Under the pieces are notes generated by a model that saw only the letters and a list, made by a program, of their open reading frames with translations, made no database searches and was not told the DNA's origin. A program made the translations under genes and the position numbers. Positions 9,343 through 19,376 of a DNA stretch of 64,000 nucleotides are shown here, in pieces (position 1 is the stretch's first letter; every line of letters begins with the position of its first letter). Origin of the DNA: Limnohabitans sp. Rim8 (GTDB lineage: Bacteria > Pseudomonadota > Gammaproteobacteria > Burkholderiales > Burkholderiaceae_C); the NCBI RefSeq assembly GCF_945901735.1, contig NZ_CAMDLM010000004.1, positions 62,001 through 126,000 of the forward strand, given 5' to 3'.

Positions 9343-10949
9343 CAGTTGACCTTGATCAGTGTCCAGTCAAGGCGGTTGTCAGGGCGGTGCACCACATCAA
9401 CGCTTTTCTTCATCGCCCAAGGGATCACCTGGTTGTGCAGCGGGATGTGAGAGACCGTGTCGTTGGACAATTGGAGGCCTTCGGTCAACAAACGGTTGCG
9501 CACGGGCAAATCGGTTTCGGTTTTCACGCGGTCCACGATGTAGTCCATGCGGGTGTTGGTGTAGCGGCCCACGTTGTAATTGCCGTCACCACCGGTGCCC
9601 ACGCTGCGCGTGAGCGACTGCAGGCTGTAGAGCGCGTCAAAGGTCGGCACGCCCCAGCCCAGCATGTAGATGCTGGCTTCGTAGCGCTGGATCATCGGGA
9701 AGTAAGTCACGAGGGGCTGCGTGCGCAGCTTGGCTTTGATGCCCACCTTGGCCCACATGGCCGTGATGGCCTGGCAAATTTCTTCGTCGTTGATGTAGCG
9801 GTTGTTGGGGCAGGCAAAGTCCACCTCAAAGCCTTGTGGGTAACCGGCTTCGGTCAGCAGCTTTTTAGAGGCATCCAGCGAATACGGGAAACGGGTGTTC
9901 ACGGCTTGGGTCCAGCCGTTGACCTGCGGCGCCACCAGGGCACCCGTGTTTTGTGACAGGCCGCGCATGGTCACGCGGTGGATGGTGTCCATGTCAATCG
10001 CTTGGTACAGCGCCTTGCGCACTTTCACGTCCTTGAGCGGATTCTTGCCCTTCACGCTGGAGCCTGGCAATTCGTCACGGTGCTGGTCCATCCCTAAGAA
10101 AATGGTGCGGTTTTCAATGCCGTCGATCACCTTCAGGTTGGCGTTGTTGCGCATGCGGCCCAGGTCTTGCGGGCTGGGGTCGAGCACAAAGTCGATTTCG
10201 CCCGACAGCAAGGCGGCAGCGCGTGTGGCTTCGTTCTTAATGGGGGTGTAGATGATTTCAGTCACGTTGGTGGCGGCGTCCGACCAGCCCCACCAATTGG
10301 GGTTTTTCACCAGCGTCAACTTTTGGTCAGGCTGCCATTCCTTGACCATGTAAGGGCCACTGCCCATGGCGTTGCGGTGGGCAAAGTTTTCTTCTTTGGT
10401 CTTGATGTCCTTGGGTTCGATCGATTTGTTCTTTTCGGCCCAGGCTTTGCTCATGAGCCGCAACTCGGTCATCTGGTTGAGCAAAACTGGGTTGGGGCCA
10501 CTGAGGAAAACGTCGACCGTGTTGGTGTCGACTTTCACCACTTTGCTCATACCCTGGGTGTAGACGTTGAAGTTGGAGGTTTTGGCGCGGGCGCGGTCCA
10601 GTGAGAACACCACGTCGTCGGCCGTCAGGGCCGAGCCGTCGCTGAACTTGACGCCCTTGCGCAGGTTGAAGCGGTACTGTGTGGGCGACACCTCGCGCCA
10701 AGAGGTGGCCAAGCGGGGTTCGATTTTGAAGGTCTTGCTGTTGTAGTAAACCAGCGAGTCAAAGATGGCGGCGTGCACGCCATTGCCCAAAGCGTTGTTT
10801 TGCGAGTGGATGTCGAGTGTGGGAATGTCGCTGGCGCTGGTCCATTTGAAAGGCTTGGCTTGCACCAAACCAGCGGTCATCACACCGGCCAAGACCAAAG
10901 AAGCGGTCAGGGAGCTGGACAGCACAGCGGCGGGGGTCATCTTGTTCAT
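9342..10949 (-). CDS. ABC transporter substrate-binding protein, family 5 (DppA-like), first gene of operon
   Basis: 535 residues from the ATG at 10949 (AGGTG ribosome-binding sequence upstream). A Sec signal peptide ends near residue 31 (GLVQA/KPF). It is a periplasmic family 5 solute-binding protein, paralogous along its full length to the second binding protein at 5491-7074, sharing the FLGMDQ-RDEL and AGYP-GF segments. It heads the operon SBP, DppB, M20 hydrolase, SBP, DppC, DppD, DppF. The 112 bases between it and the upstream DUF3047 gene must hold the operon promoter, but I see no convincing -35/-10 pair there. Confidence 0.92.
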   Translation of the reverse strand: MNKMTPAAVLSSSLTASLVLAGVMTAGLVQAKPFKWTSASDIPTLDIHSQNNALGNGVHAAIFDSLVYYNSKTFKIEPRLATSWREVSPTQYRFNLRKGVKFSDGSALTADDVVFSLDRARAKTSNFNVYTQGMSKVVKVDTNTVDVFLSGPNPVLLNQMTELRLMSKAWAEKNKSIEPKDIKTKEENFAHRNAMGSGPYMVKEWQPDQKLTLVKNPNWWGWSDAATNVTEIIYTPIKNEATRAAALLSGEIDFVLDPSPQDLGRMRNNANLKVIDGIENRTIFLGMDQHRDELPGSSVKGKNPLKDVKVRKALYQAIDMDTIHRVTMRGLSQNTGALVAPQVNGWTQAVNTRFPYSLDASKKLLTEAGYPQGFEVDFACPNNRYINDEEICQAITAMWAKVGIKAKLRTQPLVTYFPMIQRYEASIYMLGWGVPTFDALYSLQSLTRSVGTGGDGNYNVGRYTNTRMDYIVDRVKTETDLPVRNRLLTEGLQLSNDTVSHIPLHNQVIPWAMKKSVDVVHRPDNRLDWTLIKVN

Positions 10950-11061
10950 CAAAACACCTCGGTGACAAAAAGTTAGTTAGAACACGAGTATGCAACATTC
11001 GAGCCCGCCGACAGGGCAGGGAATTCCCCCAAATGTGCTGTCGCGCACCGGACTGGGGCAC

Positions 11062-11823
11062 TCACTGCAGCCGTATCGCGCCATACCAGGCGCGTGTGGT
11101 GCTGCGGGTGTTGTCGGTGTCGGTCATGATGGCCAGCCCCAGCAAGGCCCCGGGCGGCTCGCCAAAGGCTTTCTCAAAGTCGGCCCGGATGTCGCGGCGG
11201 TAACTCAACCACTGCCCCACTCGCCCCGCACCCGACTCCACCGCCAGCTTGCGGATGCGGTCGGTTCTCGGGTTCACGATCACCGACCCGGCTGGACAGT
11301 CGTTGCACCACACGTACATCAGCGTCGCGTAGGGCAGAGGCTCGCCGGTCAGGCTGAGGGTCAACTCGCTGAGCAGGTTGTTTTGCGCCAAAAAATGCTG
11401 GCGGTCGCCCTCAAACACCAGGATCAGGCGCACCGGGGAGTCTTCGGTCTCACGCTGGCGCATGTCCGCGCCCGTTATGAGCTGATCGACTCGCCAGTCA
11501 AACTGCAATTTTCCCAATTGCTCTGGGGGGATGTGCAACGCCTGTCTCAACATGCTGGCCGAGGAATCCGCTTCGGCCAGCAAGGCATCGCGCGTGCCTT
11601 GCGGGGCCACCCGGTAAGCCGTGAGCAGCTTGCCCGGCAAGCGCATGACCTGCCACTGCGACTTGTCCTGCGCACTGAACTGCAGGGGCAACTGCCGCAG
11701 AACCTGTGGCGGCTTGTCTTGCGGTGCTTCGGCCTTCCAGAAGGCGCAGCCGGGCAACAACAGACTGCTGCACAGACTGGCGTACAGCGCCAAACGAAGC
11801 CTTGGGGTGCTTGGTTTTATCAT
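11062..11823 (-). CDS. DUF3047 domain lipoprotein
   Basis: 253 residues. The N-terminus has a short basic segment, a hydrophobic stretch and LLLPGC at 21-26, which reads as a lipobox although Pro at -2 is unusual. The remainder matches my recollection of the DUF3047 family: a FDWRVDQLI strand, a RLILVFEGD segment, the YVWCNDCPAG motif with two Cys about two-thirds along, then DIRADFEKAFG and a final AWYGAIRL. No enzymatic role is established for the family. It is divergent from the Bug receptor gene, with only 30 bases between the starts, so the two share a promoter region. Confidence 0.8.
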   Translation of the reverse strand: MIKPSTPRLRLALYASLCSSLLLPGCAFWKAEAPQDKPPQVLRQLPLQFSAQDKSQWQVMRLPGKLLTAYRVAPQGTRDALLAEADSSASMLRQALHIPPEQLGKLQFDWRVDQLITGADMRQRETEDSPVRLILVFEGDRQHFLAQNNLLSELTLSLTGEPLPYATLMYVWCNDCPAGSVIVNPRTDRIRKLAVESGAGRVGQWLSYRRDIRADFEKAFGEPPGALLGLAIMTDTDNTRSTTRAWYGAIRLQ

Positions 11824-11853
11824 CCTGTCTCAAACTTTTTTTGGAGTGTGCCC

Positions 11854-12828
11854 ATGCTAAGCCGCCGCCTCGTGATGCTCGCTGCCCTTTTGCCCGCAGG
11901 GTATTTGAACATTGCCTGGGCTCAAGCCGCTTTTCCCTTCAAAGCCCTGCGCATCGTCGTGCCTTTTGGTGCGGGTGGCGTGGCCGATCTGACGGCGCGT
12001 GCCGTGGCGCAGCAGCTGTCTGTGAATCTGGGCCAACCCGTCGTCATTGACAACCGGCCCGGCGCAGGCGGCATCGTGGCAGCCGAGCTGGTGGCCAAGG
12101 CCGAGCCCGACGGCCACACCCTGCTGCTGATGTCCAATGGCACGGCCGTGAGTGCGGGCCTATTCAAGTCCTTGCCCTTCAACCCCCGCACCGACTTCGC
12201 GCCCGTGTCTTTGCTGGGCTTGTTTGACATCGCCATCGTGGTGCCAGAGTCCTCACCGCACAAAAGCCTGGCCGAGCTGATCGGCTTTGGCCGCGCCCAC
12301 CCGGGCCAGCTCAACTTCGGCACCATCAACATCGGCAGTACCCAACACCTGGCCGCCGAGCTGCTGCGCACCCAGGCCAACCTGATCGCGCAAATCATCC
12401 CTTACAACGGCACGCCTGCGGTGATCAACGCCCTGCGCGGCGGCCAGATCGATGCGGTGGTGGAGATCCTGGGACCGCTCAAACCCCAGATCAACGCCAA
12501 GGCTGTGCGGCTGCTGGGTGTGATGGGCGCCAACCGCCCCAAAGACCAGCCCCAAGTGCCGGTGGTGCGCGAGTTGCCAGGCCTGAGCAACTTCAATGTG
12601 TCGTCTTGGAACGCACTGGCCGCGCCTGGTAAAACCCCCAAAGCCGTGGTCGATCGTCTGAGCACCGAAGTGGCCAAAATCCTGGCCGATCCTGCCATGG
12701 TGCAACGCCTGGCGGGTTTCAACGTGCAAGCCCAATCCAGCACCCCCACCCAACTGGCTCAGTTGCTCGATACAGACATCCAGCGCTGGACGGAAGTGAT
12801 TCAAAAAGCCGGGATTGCGCAGCAGTGA
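11854..12828 (+). CDS. Bug-family tripartite tricarboxylate transporter receptor (TctC-like)
   Basis: 324 residues. The open frame extends upstream to 10990 but the ATG at 11854 follows a TTGGAG ribosome-binding sequence and begins a proper signal peptide (about residues 1-23, ending NIAWA/Q). Family features are FPFKALRIVVPFGAGGVAD (about 26-44), the DNRPGAGG loop (about 67-74) and the GTINIGSTQHL segment. Bug proteins bind carboxylates in the periplasm, often as orphans without adjacent TctA/TctB membrane genes, which is the case here. A perfect 8-bp stem (12837-12844 with 12853-12860) follows its stop without a T-tract. Confidence 0.9.
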   Translation: MLSRRLVMLAALLPAGYLNIAWAQAAFPFKALRIVVPFGAGGVADLTARAVAQQLSVNLGQPVVIDNRPGAGGIVAAELVAKAEPDGHTLLLMSNGTAVSAGLFKSLPFNPRTDFAPVSLLGLFDIAIVVPESSPHKSLAELIGFGRAHPGQLNFGTINIGSTQHLAAELLRTQANLIAQIIPYNGTPAVINALRGGQIDAVVEILGPLKPQINAKAVRLLGVMGANRPKDQPQVPVVRELPGLSNFNVSSWNALAAPGKTPKAVVDRLSTEVAKILADPAMVQRLAGFNVQAQSSTPTQLAQLLDTDIQRWTEVIQKAGIAQQ

Positions 12829-12875
12829 TTGGGCTTGCAGCGGCATGCGCCAGCCGCTGCACGTACCGTCCGCGT

Positions 12876-14210
12876 TCAGCGCGGAGCGATGCGGGTGGCC
12901 AAAGGCTGTGGGGTGTAGGCCGTCTGAAACCGGCACTCAGCAGCTTGTGCAGGCCGCAAGGCCGCGCAACGTGCAGAGATGCCCACAGGTGTTGGCTTGG
13001 TGCCGAGGTTGACCCAAGCCAGCAAGGCCTCAAACAGCGGCGGGTAAATGACATCGCCCAAATAACTGTGCTCAGCAGAGTCCACAAAGGTTTGCACCAG
13101 CCGCGCACCGTTACCAGAGGCTTCCATGCGCAGGCGCAGGGTGTCGCTGCCCTCCACAAACACCGTCGAATCCCGGATGCCGTGTGCCGATAACACAGGC
13201 ACCTTGAACCGGCCACGGTGATTGACATCGGCATCAAACTTGGCGCTGGCTTGCGGGTCGGCTTTGAAGCGCAGCACGGCCGCATTCAGGGCGGCGTCGT
13301 TGGCGGAGCCGCGGTACTGGACTGTGTCATTGCCAAAGGGGCTGGCACCGCCACTTTTGGTGACCACATCGCGCAGCGTGAACGTGCCCCAATTCAGGTG
13401 ACCTGCAATCGAGTTTTCCGGGATTTTCAAGACATCGACGATGGTTTTGATTTTTTGGATTTGTTCAGCACTGCGTTGGGCTGCTGGTTTTCGCACACCC
13501 AAACAATCGTTGACCCGCGTGGCCAACTCCGCTGACGTCAGTTTGCTGTCGGCCGGCAACCCCAGCGACAGTGGGTACCGAGGCTCATTGGGGCGCGGGT
13601 GGTTTTGGCACAGGTGCTGGTAAATGGCGCGCAAGTCCAAACGGAAGTCGTAAGTGGTGGGCCCGGCCACCACACCGCTGGTCAGCAAAATGCCTTCCCA
13701 GGATTGGGGGTACATCTCGGCCGCACGCGTGGCCACCATCGCCCCCCAGGATTGTCCGTGCAACAAAGTCCTCTGCGGCTTGGCCACATGGTCCACAAAG
13801 ATGCGCCGAACACGTTCTGTGTCTTCGGCCGCCGTGGTGACGGCAAATCCACCCTGCCTGAACACCGACCCGGCCCACGCGTGGCCTTCGGTCAAAGTGA
13901 TCGCCCAACGCTTGATGTCTTCGTCTGCCCTGGAGGCCTTTGGCTCGCCCAAGGCGGGACCGCCATGCGCGTGCACCACCAGCACACCGCTCCACTGGGC
14001 AGGCTTGGCCAGCAAATAATGCGCGCCCGCAGAATCCTGCCCTCGCCAACACTGGGTGCCCGCAGGAACCCCCTCAGGACAGGCCAGTTGGGCAGGTGGC
14101 GCCTCTTTGGGCGCACTGGCGCATCCCGTCAATAACAGCAAGCCCGCGGTGGACAGGCCCAAGCCCAGTGAGGCGCACCACGAACGAAAAGAGACAGGGG
14201 GGTACAACAT
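12876..14210 (-). CDS. Alpha/beta-hydrolase fold lipoprotein
   Basis: 444 residues. The N-terminus is a lipoprotein signal with lipobox LLTGC ending at Cys30. An alpha/beta hydrolase core follows: HAHGGP (about 80-85) near the oxyanion hole, nucleophile elbow GQSWG (152-156, Ser154), and the likely catalytic His in AEHSYLG near residue 393. The segment between about 170 and 270 looks like a helical cap. A secreted or membrane-anchored esterase or peptidase-like hydrolase is the fair call; the substrate is unknown. It is convergent with the Bug receptor gene. The C-terminal 35 residues after LLAWVNLG contain two Cys that could pair. Confidence 0.8.
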   Translation of the reverse strand: MLYPPVSFRSWCASLGLGLSTAGLLLLTGCASAPKEAPPAQLACPEGVPAGTQCWRGQDSAGAHYLLAKPAQWSGVLVVHAHGGPALGEPKASRADEDIKRWAITLTEGHAWAGSVFRQGGFAVTTAAEDTERVRRIFVDHVAKPQRTLLHGQSWGAMVATRAAEMYPQSWEGILLTSGVVAGPTTYDFRLDLRAIYQHLCQNHPRPNEPRYPLSLGLPADSKLTSAELATRVNDCLGVRKPAAQRSAEQIQKIKTIVDVLKIPENSIAGHLNWGTFTLRDVVTKSGGASPFGNDTVQYRGSANDAALNAAVLRFKADPQASAKFDADVNHRGRFKVPVLSAHGIRDSTVFVEGSDTLRLRMEASGNGARLVQTFVDSAEHSYLGDVIYPPLFEALLAWVNLGTKPTPVGISARCAALRPAQAAECRFQTAYTPQPLATRIAPR

Positions 14211-14329
14211 GTTGAAAATCCTGAAAATCCTAACAATCCTCCAATCTATCAGCTCTTCAGCGTTGCCGTACCCGTGCTATCCCTTGCAGGGGTGTGTTTT
14301 TTGGATAGACAGCGCCACCGAGCAGTCAT

Positions 14330-14362
14330 AAAAAAACCCACCGTGTTGCCACGGTGGGTTTT
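14330..14362 (-). terminator. Rho-independent terminator of the porin gene
   Basis: A perfect 9-bp stem CCCACCGTG/CACGGTGGG (14337-14345 and 14350-14358) with a four-base loop. On the minus strand it is followed by seven T residues, and A/T tracts flank both sides, so it could work in both directions. It lies about 40 bases past the porin stop at 14402. Confidence 0.9.
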
Positions 14363-14401
14363 GTGTCTTTTAAAACTCAACTGGCTTGCGCCAGCTGGGA
14401 A

Positions 14402-15529
14402 TTAGAAGGCGTGGCGCAGACCCAAGTAAAACTGAGCAGCATCAGTGCCAACAGCATTGGCAGGTGTACCGTTCAGGGCTGTCTGGGTGTACAGTGCGTA
14501 GCCAGCAGCGGTTTTGTTGTCCAGCTTGGCATAGCTCACACCCAAGGTGGTGCGCTTGGAGAAAGCGTAGTCATAACCGACGGACATCAATGTAGCGCCG
14601 GTGTTGGCCTGTGTGACGCCGCCAATTTTTGTTTCGCCAGCTTTGCTGTATGTGAACAAAACTGTACCAGCACCCATGGGCACGGTGACAGGGATGGAAG
14701 TCACAGTACGCTCGGTGTCGATGAAGGCTGCACTGGCTGCTGCTGCACGCGTAGCCGATGTGTCATAGGTCAGGCCAATGGTGGCCACGCCCAAGTTGTA
14801 GTTGGCCATGAAGGTGGTTGCTTTTTGACCGGTACGAGCAGCAGTCGTCGTTTGGTCTTCGCCCTTGGCTTGCCACATGCTGGCGCCGACAGTCAGAGGA
14901 CCTGCAGCGTAAACACCTTGGAAGTGCGATGCATTGCCGCCGCTTGTTGTACCGACTGCACCTTCAGAGCCAGATTGTGCGAAGCTGTAAGTGCCTTGCA
15001 AAGTCAAACCGCTCATAGCAGGGGCTGTGTAGCGAACCACGTTGGTGGAACGGCTGGCGTTGGCAATGGCTTGGCCGCTGCCAGAACCGTTCACAAAGCC
15101 CAACAGTGCGCAGCTGGCCGCTTGCAATGCAGTGGCACGTGAGCCGTGGGTGTCGCCGCCCATGCAGTAGTGGGTGTCCAGCTTGCCCATTTGGACGTTA
15201 CCGAAACCGCCAGACACGCCCACAAAGGTGTTGCCGCCAGCCAATGGGCTGGATGTAGGCGCTGCACCGTTGTCGTCCATACGGTAACGTGTGTCCACTT
15301 GGAAGTTGGCTTTCAAGCCGCCACCCAGGTCTTCGCTGCCGCTCAAAATGAAGCGCGAAGAACCGTCGGCCAAACCAGTGGCTGTACCATTGTTTGCAGC
15401 AGCGGCTCCGCCGGAGTATTTGGTCTGTGCCACGCCAGCTTTGACGTTACCAGACAAAGTCACGGTGGATTGAGCGAAAGAGGTGCCGGAAGCTGCCAAA
15501 ACAGCCAGAGCAATCAGAGATTTTTTCAT
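14402..15529 (-). CDS. Gram-negative porin (trimeric general/anion porin type)
   Basis: 375 residues from the ATG at 15529, preceded by GGAG nine bases upstream; a TTG at 15544 is rejected. A signal peptide of 19 residues (MKKSLIALAVLAASGTSFA) precedes QSTVTLSGNVKAG, the usual first strand of betaproteobacterial porins. The mature part is rich in alternating beta-strand segments and small residues, includes the GGLKANFQVDTRY strand, the VGVSGGFGNVQMGK strand with the pore-loop region after it, and ends in LGLRHAF with the C-terminal Phe recognised by the BAM complex. The strong terminator and clean ribosome site suggest a highly expressed outer-membrane channel. One pair of Cys lies near residues 127 and 142. 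Confidence 0.95.
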   Translation of the reverse strand: MKKSLIALAVLAASGTSFAQSTVTLSGNVKAGVAQTKYSGGAAAANNGTATGLADGSSRFILSGSEDLGGGLKANFQVDTRYRMDDNGAAPTSSPLAGGNTFVGVSGGFGNVQMGKLDTHYCMGGDTHGSRATALQAASCALLGFVNGSGSGQAIANASRSTNVVRYTAPAMSGLTLQGTYSFAQSGSEGAVGTTSGGNASHFQGVYAAGPLTVGASMWQAKGEDQTTTAARTGQKATTFMANYNLGVATIGLTYDTSATRAAAASAAFIDTERTVTSIPVTVPMGAGTVLFTYSKAGETKIGGVTQANTGATLMSVGYDYAFSKRTTLGVSYAKLDNKTAAGYALYTQTALNGTPANAVGTDAAQFYLGLRHAF

Positions 15530-15876
15530 TGCAAGTTTCTCCAAGGTTAAACAAGGGCCCGAATCAGATGGGTGATATTCACCCGTCGAAACCCTGAGCC
15601 AACCTCCAAATCAGGAAGTTGTCTGTATTCCACCAGACGACTGTGTGTTCGCCAAGACATTCGTCCAAGAAAAGTTCTTTTCGTTGCAAGCATGCAACAA
15701 CCCCCCGTATTTACCCTCGTTCGACTCTAAAAACCGCATTTTTATCAATGGCGACAATGACTTTGGACCCATTTCAAAACACGATTGCTAACAGTTACAA
15801 ATTCAGTAACCCAGATCCCAGCACGGGCCCGTTGGCGTTTTTCAGCCCGAACGAATCGATTGTTTACACTTGGACC
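15530..15876. promoter_or_regulatory. Divergent porin/coq7 intergenic region
   Basis: 347 bases without a gene. On the porin side there is a perfect hairpin GGGTGA-TAT-TCACCC (15570-15584) in the presumed 5' untranslated leader. Further out lies a palindrome GTTGCA-AGCA-TGCAAC (15683-15698) and an AAGAAAAG/CTTTTC repeat just before it (about 15667-15682); either could be an operator. No -35/-10 pair is convincing. The open frame that would extend coq7 upstream from 15877 lacks Coq7-like sequence and is treated as noncoding. Confidence 0.4.
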
Positions 15877-16500
15877 ATGAGCAATGCCTTGATTTTGGCC
15901 GTGGACAGCGCCCTGCGCACCCTTTGCGCCGAGCCGCGCGCCAGTCGCCCCAATCCGGCGGTCTCTGTGGCTGCGCTTGAGCTCAACGAGGCCGAGCAGC
16001 GCCAAGCGGGTGCGCTGATGCGCATCAACCATGTGGGTGAGGTCTGTGCCCAGGCGCTGTACACCGGCCAGGCCCTGGCATGCCAGAGCCCTGCACTGCG
16101 CGCTCAACTGGCCGAGGCCAGCCGCGAAGAGACCGACCACTTGGCCTGGACGAAGCAGCGCCTCGACGAGTTGAACGACCGGCCTTCTTTGTTGAATCCG
16201 CTTTGGTATGCCGGTGCGTTTGTCATCGGTTTTGCGGCGGGTAAGCTGGGCGGCGACCGGGTGAGTCTGGGCTTTGTGGTGGAAACCGAGCGCCAGGTGG
16301 AAGCCCACCTGCAAAGCCACATGGATTTGCTGCCGGCGGCAGATTTGGCGTCTCGCGCCATCGTGTCGGCCATGAAGGCTGACGAGGTCGCCCACGCCCA
16401 GATGGCCATGAAAGCCGGCGCGGTGGAACTGCCCGCCCCAATCAAGGCCTTGATGCAAGCCGCCGCCAAGGTGATGACCACGGTGGCCCACCGGGTTTGA
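15877..16500 (+). CDS. coq7: Coq7, 3-demethoxyubiquinol 3-hydroxylase
   Basis: 207 residues from the ATG at 15877, the usual length for betaproteobacterial Coq7. It hydroxylates the demethoxyubiquinol ring in ubiquinone biosynthesis using a di-iron centre at the inner membrane. Ferritin-like ligands are visible: Glu55 in [12 protein letters not shown], Glu84/85 and His88 in REETDHLAW, Glu136 in [12 protein letters not shown] and Glu170/His173 in ADEVAHAQ. The [16 protein letters not shown] segment (about 111-126) is the membrane-associating helix. It is convergent with the OsmC-type gene; a 6-bp stem TACCCG/CGGGTA (16510-16525) without a T-tract lies between them. Confidence 0.95.
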   Translation: MSNALILAVDSALRTLCAEPRASRPNPAVSVAALELNEAEQRQAGALMRINHVGEVCAQALYTGQALACQSPALRAQLAEASREETDHLAWTKQRLDELNDRPSLLNPLWYAGAFVIGFAAGKLGGDRVSLGFVVETERQVEAHLQSHMDLLPAADLASRAIVSAMKADEVAHAQMAMKAGAVELPAPIKALMQAAAKVMTTVAHRV

Positions 16501-16566
16501 GCCGCCTGATACCCGCCCACGGGTACTCAGGGTCTCAGCAGGGCATTTACCCAGCCTGCTCAATGG

Positions 16567-17022
16567 TCAACCGTTCACTTCCACCACCTCAAAACTGGTC
16601 GTGATCTCAGCCGTTTTGCCCAGCATGATGCTGGCCGAGCAGTATTTGTCGTGGCTCATGGCAATGGCCCGCTCCACGGCGCTGGCGGCAACGCCTTTGG
16701 CGGTGACGGTGAAGTGCATGTTGATCTTAGTGAAGACTTCGGGGTCGACCTCAGCGCGTTCGCTGCTGATCTTGACGCTGCAGCCGCGCACGTCATGGCG
16801 GCCGCGCTTCAAGATCAACACCACGTCATAAGCGGTACAACCGCCCGTGCCGGCCAACAGCATTTCCATGGGGCGCGGGGCGAGGTTTTGGCCGCCGTTT
16901 TCGGGCTTGGCCGCGTCAGGCGCGCCGTCCATGTTCACGATGTGGCCTGAGCCGGTTTCGGCCACAAAACCCATGCCCGAGCGGGTGCCGGCAACGCCGG
17001 TCCAAGTGACTGTGCATTCCAT
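16567..17022 (-). CDS. OsmC family protein
   Basis: 151 residues from the ATG at 17022, which has an AAGGA ribosome-binding sequence; the longer open frame to 17115 is rejected. OsmC/Ohr-fold proteins reduce organic peroxides through two cysteines. Both are present: Cys62 in GTGGCTAYD and Cys128 in DKYCSASI, at the spacing of E. coli OsmC. The PMEMLLAGTG segment (51-60) supplies the conserved Glu. This resembles the YhfA-like subgroup (GRHDVRGC segment), so peroxidase activity is likely but not certain. The start is divergent from ilvA with about 300 bases between them. Confidence 0.88.
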   Translation of the reverse strand: MECTVTWTGVAGTRSGMGFVAETGSGHIVNMDGAPDAAKPENGGQNLAPRPMEMLLAGTGGCTAYDVVLILKRGRHDVRGCSVKISSERAEVDPEVFTKINMHFTVTAKGVAASAVERAIAMSHDKYCSASIMLGKTAEITTSFEVVEVNG

Positions 17023-17215
17023 TTTTGTTTCCTTGTGTGTCATCCGTGCTGAACGCAAGGATTTTGAGTGGTCTTGGAGGTGGTCAACTTTACAAGTTTT
17101 TGCACTCCGAGACACTCAACTTGCTGCAACGCAACAAAAACACCCGTACAATTGCGAACAAGCGTGCTTTTTTGCATGCACCCCTTGTCTCCTCCACCCT
17201 CTGAAAAGGTGGATT

Positions 17216-17249
17216 TGCCCCCAGCCGCAAGGCTTGGGGCATTTTTTTT
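17216..17249 (+). terminator. Intrinsic terminator in the ilvA leader
   Basis: The stem TGCCCC + AGCC pairs with GGCT + GGGGCA around a GCAA tetraloop, with one C/T mismatch (17216-17241), and is followed by eight T (17242-17249). A second hairpin TCCACC/GGTGGA (about 17193-17213) sits directly upstream. The terminator points toward ilvA, 71 bases before its start. It must end either a small RNA or an attenuated ilvA leader. Confidence 0.75.
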
Positions 17250-17320
17250 GGCCGTTATCGGCCGTTATCATCAAGCCCACACTTTTTAGGCGATGCGGCA
17301 CGTCTGCCATCGCACCGGAC

Positions 17321-18868
<1,548 letters not shown>

Positions 18869-18899
18869 CAACGCTGCGCGACAGGGGTTTCAGGGCGCT

Positions 18900-19367
18900 T
18901 TAAGGCGCTTTGTCTGCGCCAGGCAATCGGAGCGAAAAAAGGGCCGCGCCTTGCGCGCTGGCACCCAACTGCGCCTGCTTTGGGCCCAGGCTTTGCAAAA
19001 CCACGCCATCCGCCACGGTTTGCCCTACCCGAAAAGGCCGAGGCGGTTGACCATCCACCGCGATCAGGGCGCTGCCCTGGCCAGAGGCACCGGCCACCAC
19101 ACCCCAAAGCTCAAAGCGCGCGGATTGGGCGATGCTGACCTCGGGCAAGGCCGCTTGCACCCCCCAGGCCCGGGCCAAATGGGACGAAAATGAACTGGTC
19201 ACGGCTTGGACTGAGCTTTGGACCAAGGGCACGCCCTGCACCGCACTGCCGGCAGGGAAGTTCAACACCCAAAACACCACGCTGGCGGCGGCCGCACAGC
19301 CAACCAAAGCGGCCGAAACACCCGGCCAAAGATTGGCACTTTGTGAGGCAGGGGAGATTTGTAACAT
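18900..19367 (-). CDS. gspC: Type II secretion system protein GspC (short, HR domain only)
   Basis: 155 residues from the ATG at 19367; a longer open frame runs antisense into gspG and is rejected. There is an N-terminal cytoplasmic stub, one membrane helix (about 16-38, AALVGCAAAASVVFWVL pattern), a periplasmic linker and the homology-region domain with FELWGVVAG, SALIAVDGQP, FRVGQTVADGVVL and a final AALFSLRLPG. GspC links the inner-membrane platform to the GspD secretin. No C-terminal PDZ or coiled-coil domain is present, so it is at the short end of the family. Its ATG is only nine bases from the gspG start on the other strand. Confidence 0.88.
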   Translation of the reverse strand: MLQISPASQSANLWPGVSAALVGCAAAASVVFWVLNFPAGSAVQGVPLVQSSVQAVTSSFSSHLARAWGVQAALPEVSIAQSARFELWGVVAGASGQGSALIAVDGQPPRPFRVGQTVADGVVLQSLGPKQAQLGASAQGAALFSLRLPGADKAP

Positions 19368-19376
19368 GGCCGGATT

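Noticed and set aside
10990-11853. Upstream extension of the Bug receptor frame
   Set aside because: It is antisense to the DUF3047 lipoprotein gene; the ATG at 11854 has a ribosome site and a signal peptide.
15619-15876. Upstream extension of the coq7 frame
   Set aside because: The added 86 residues have no family similarity; Coq7 of normal length starts at 15877.
17176-17289. Leader peptide ORF upstream of ilvA
   Set aside because: It lacks the runs of Ile, Leu, Val or Thr codons expected of an attenuation peptide and has no ribosome-binding site; listed only as part of the leader finding.
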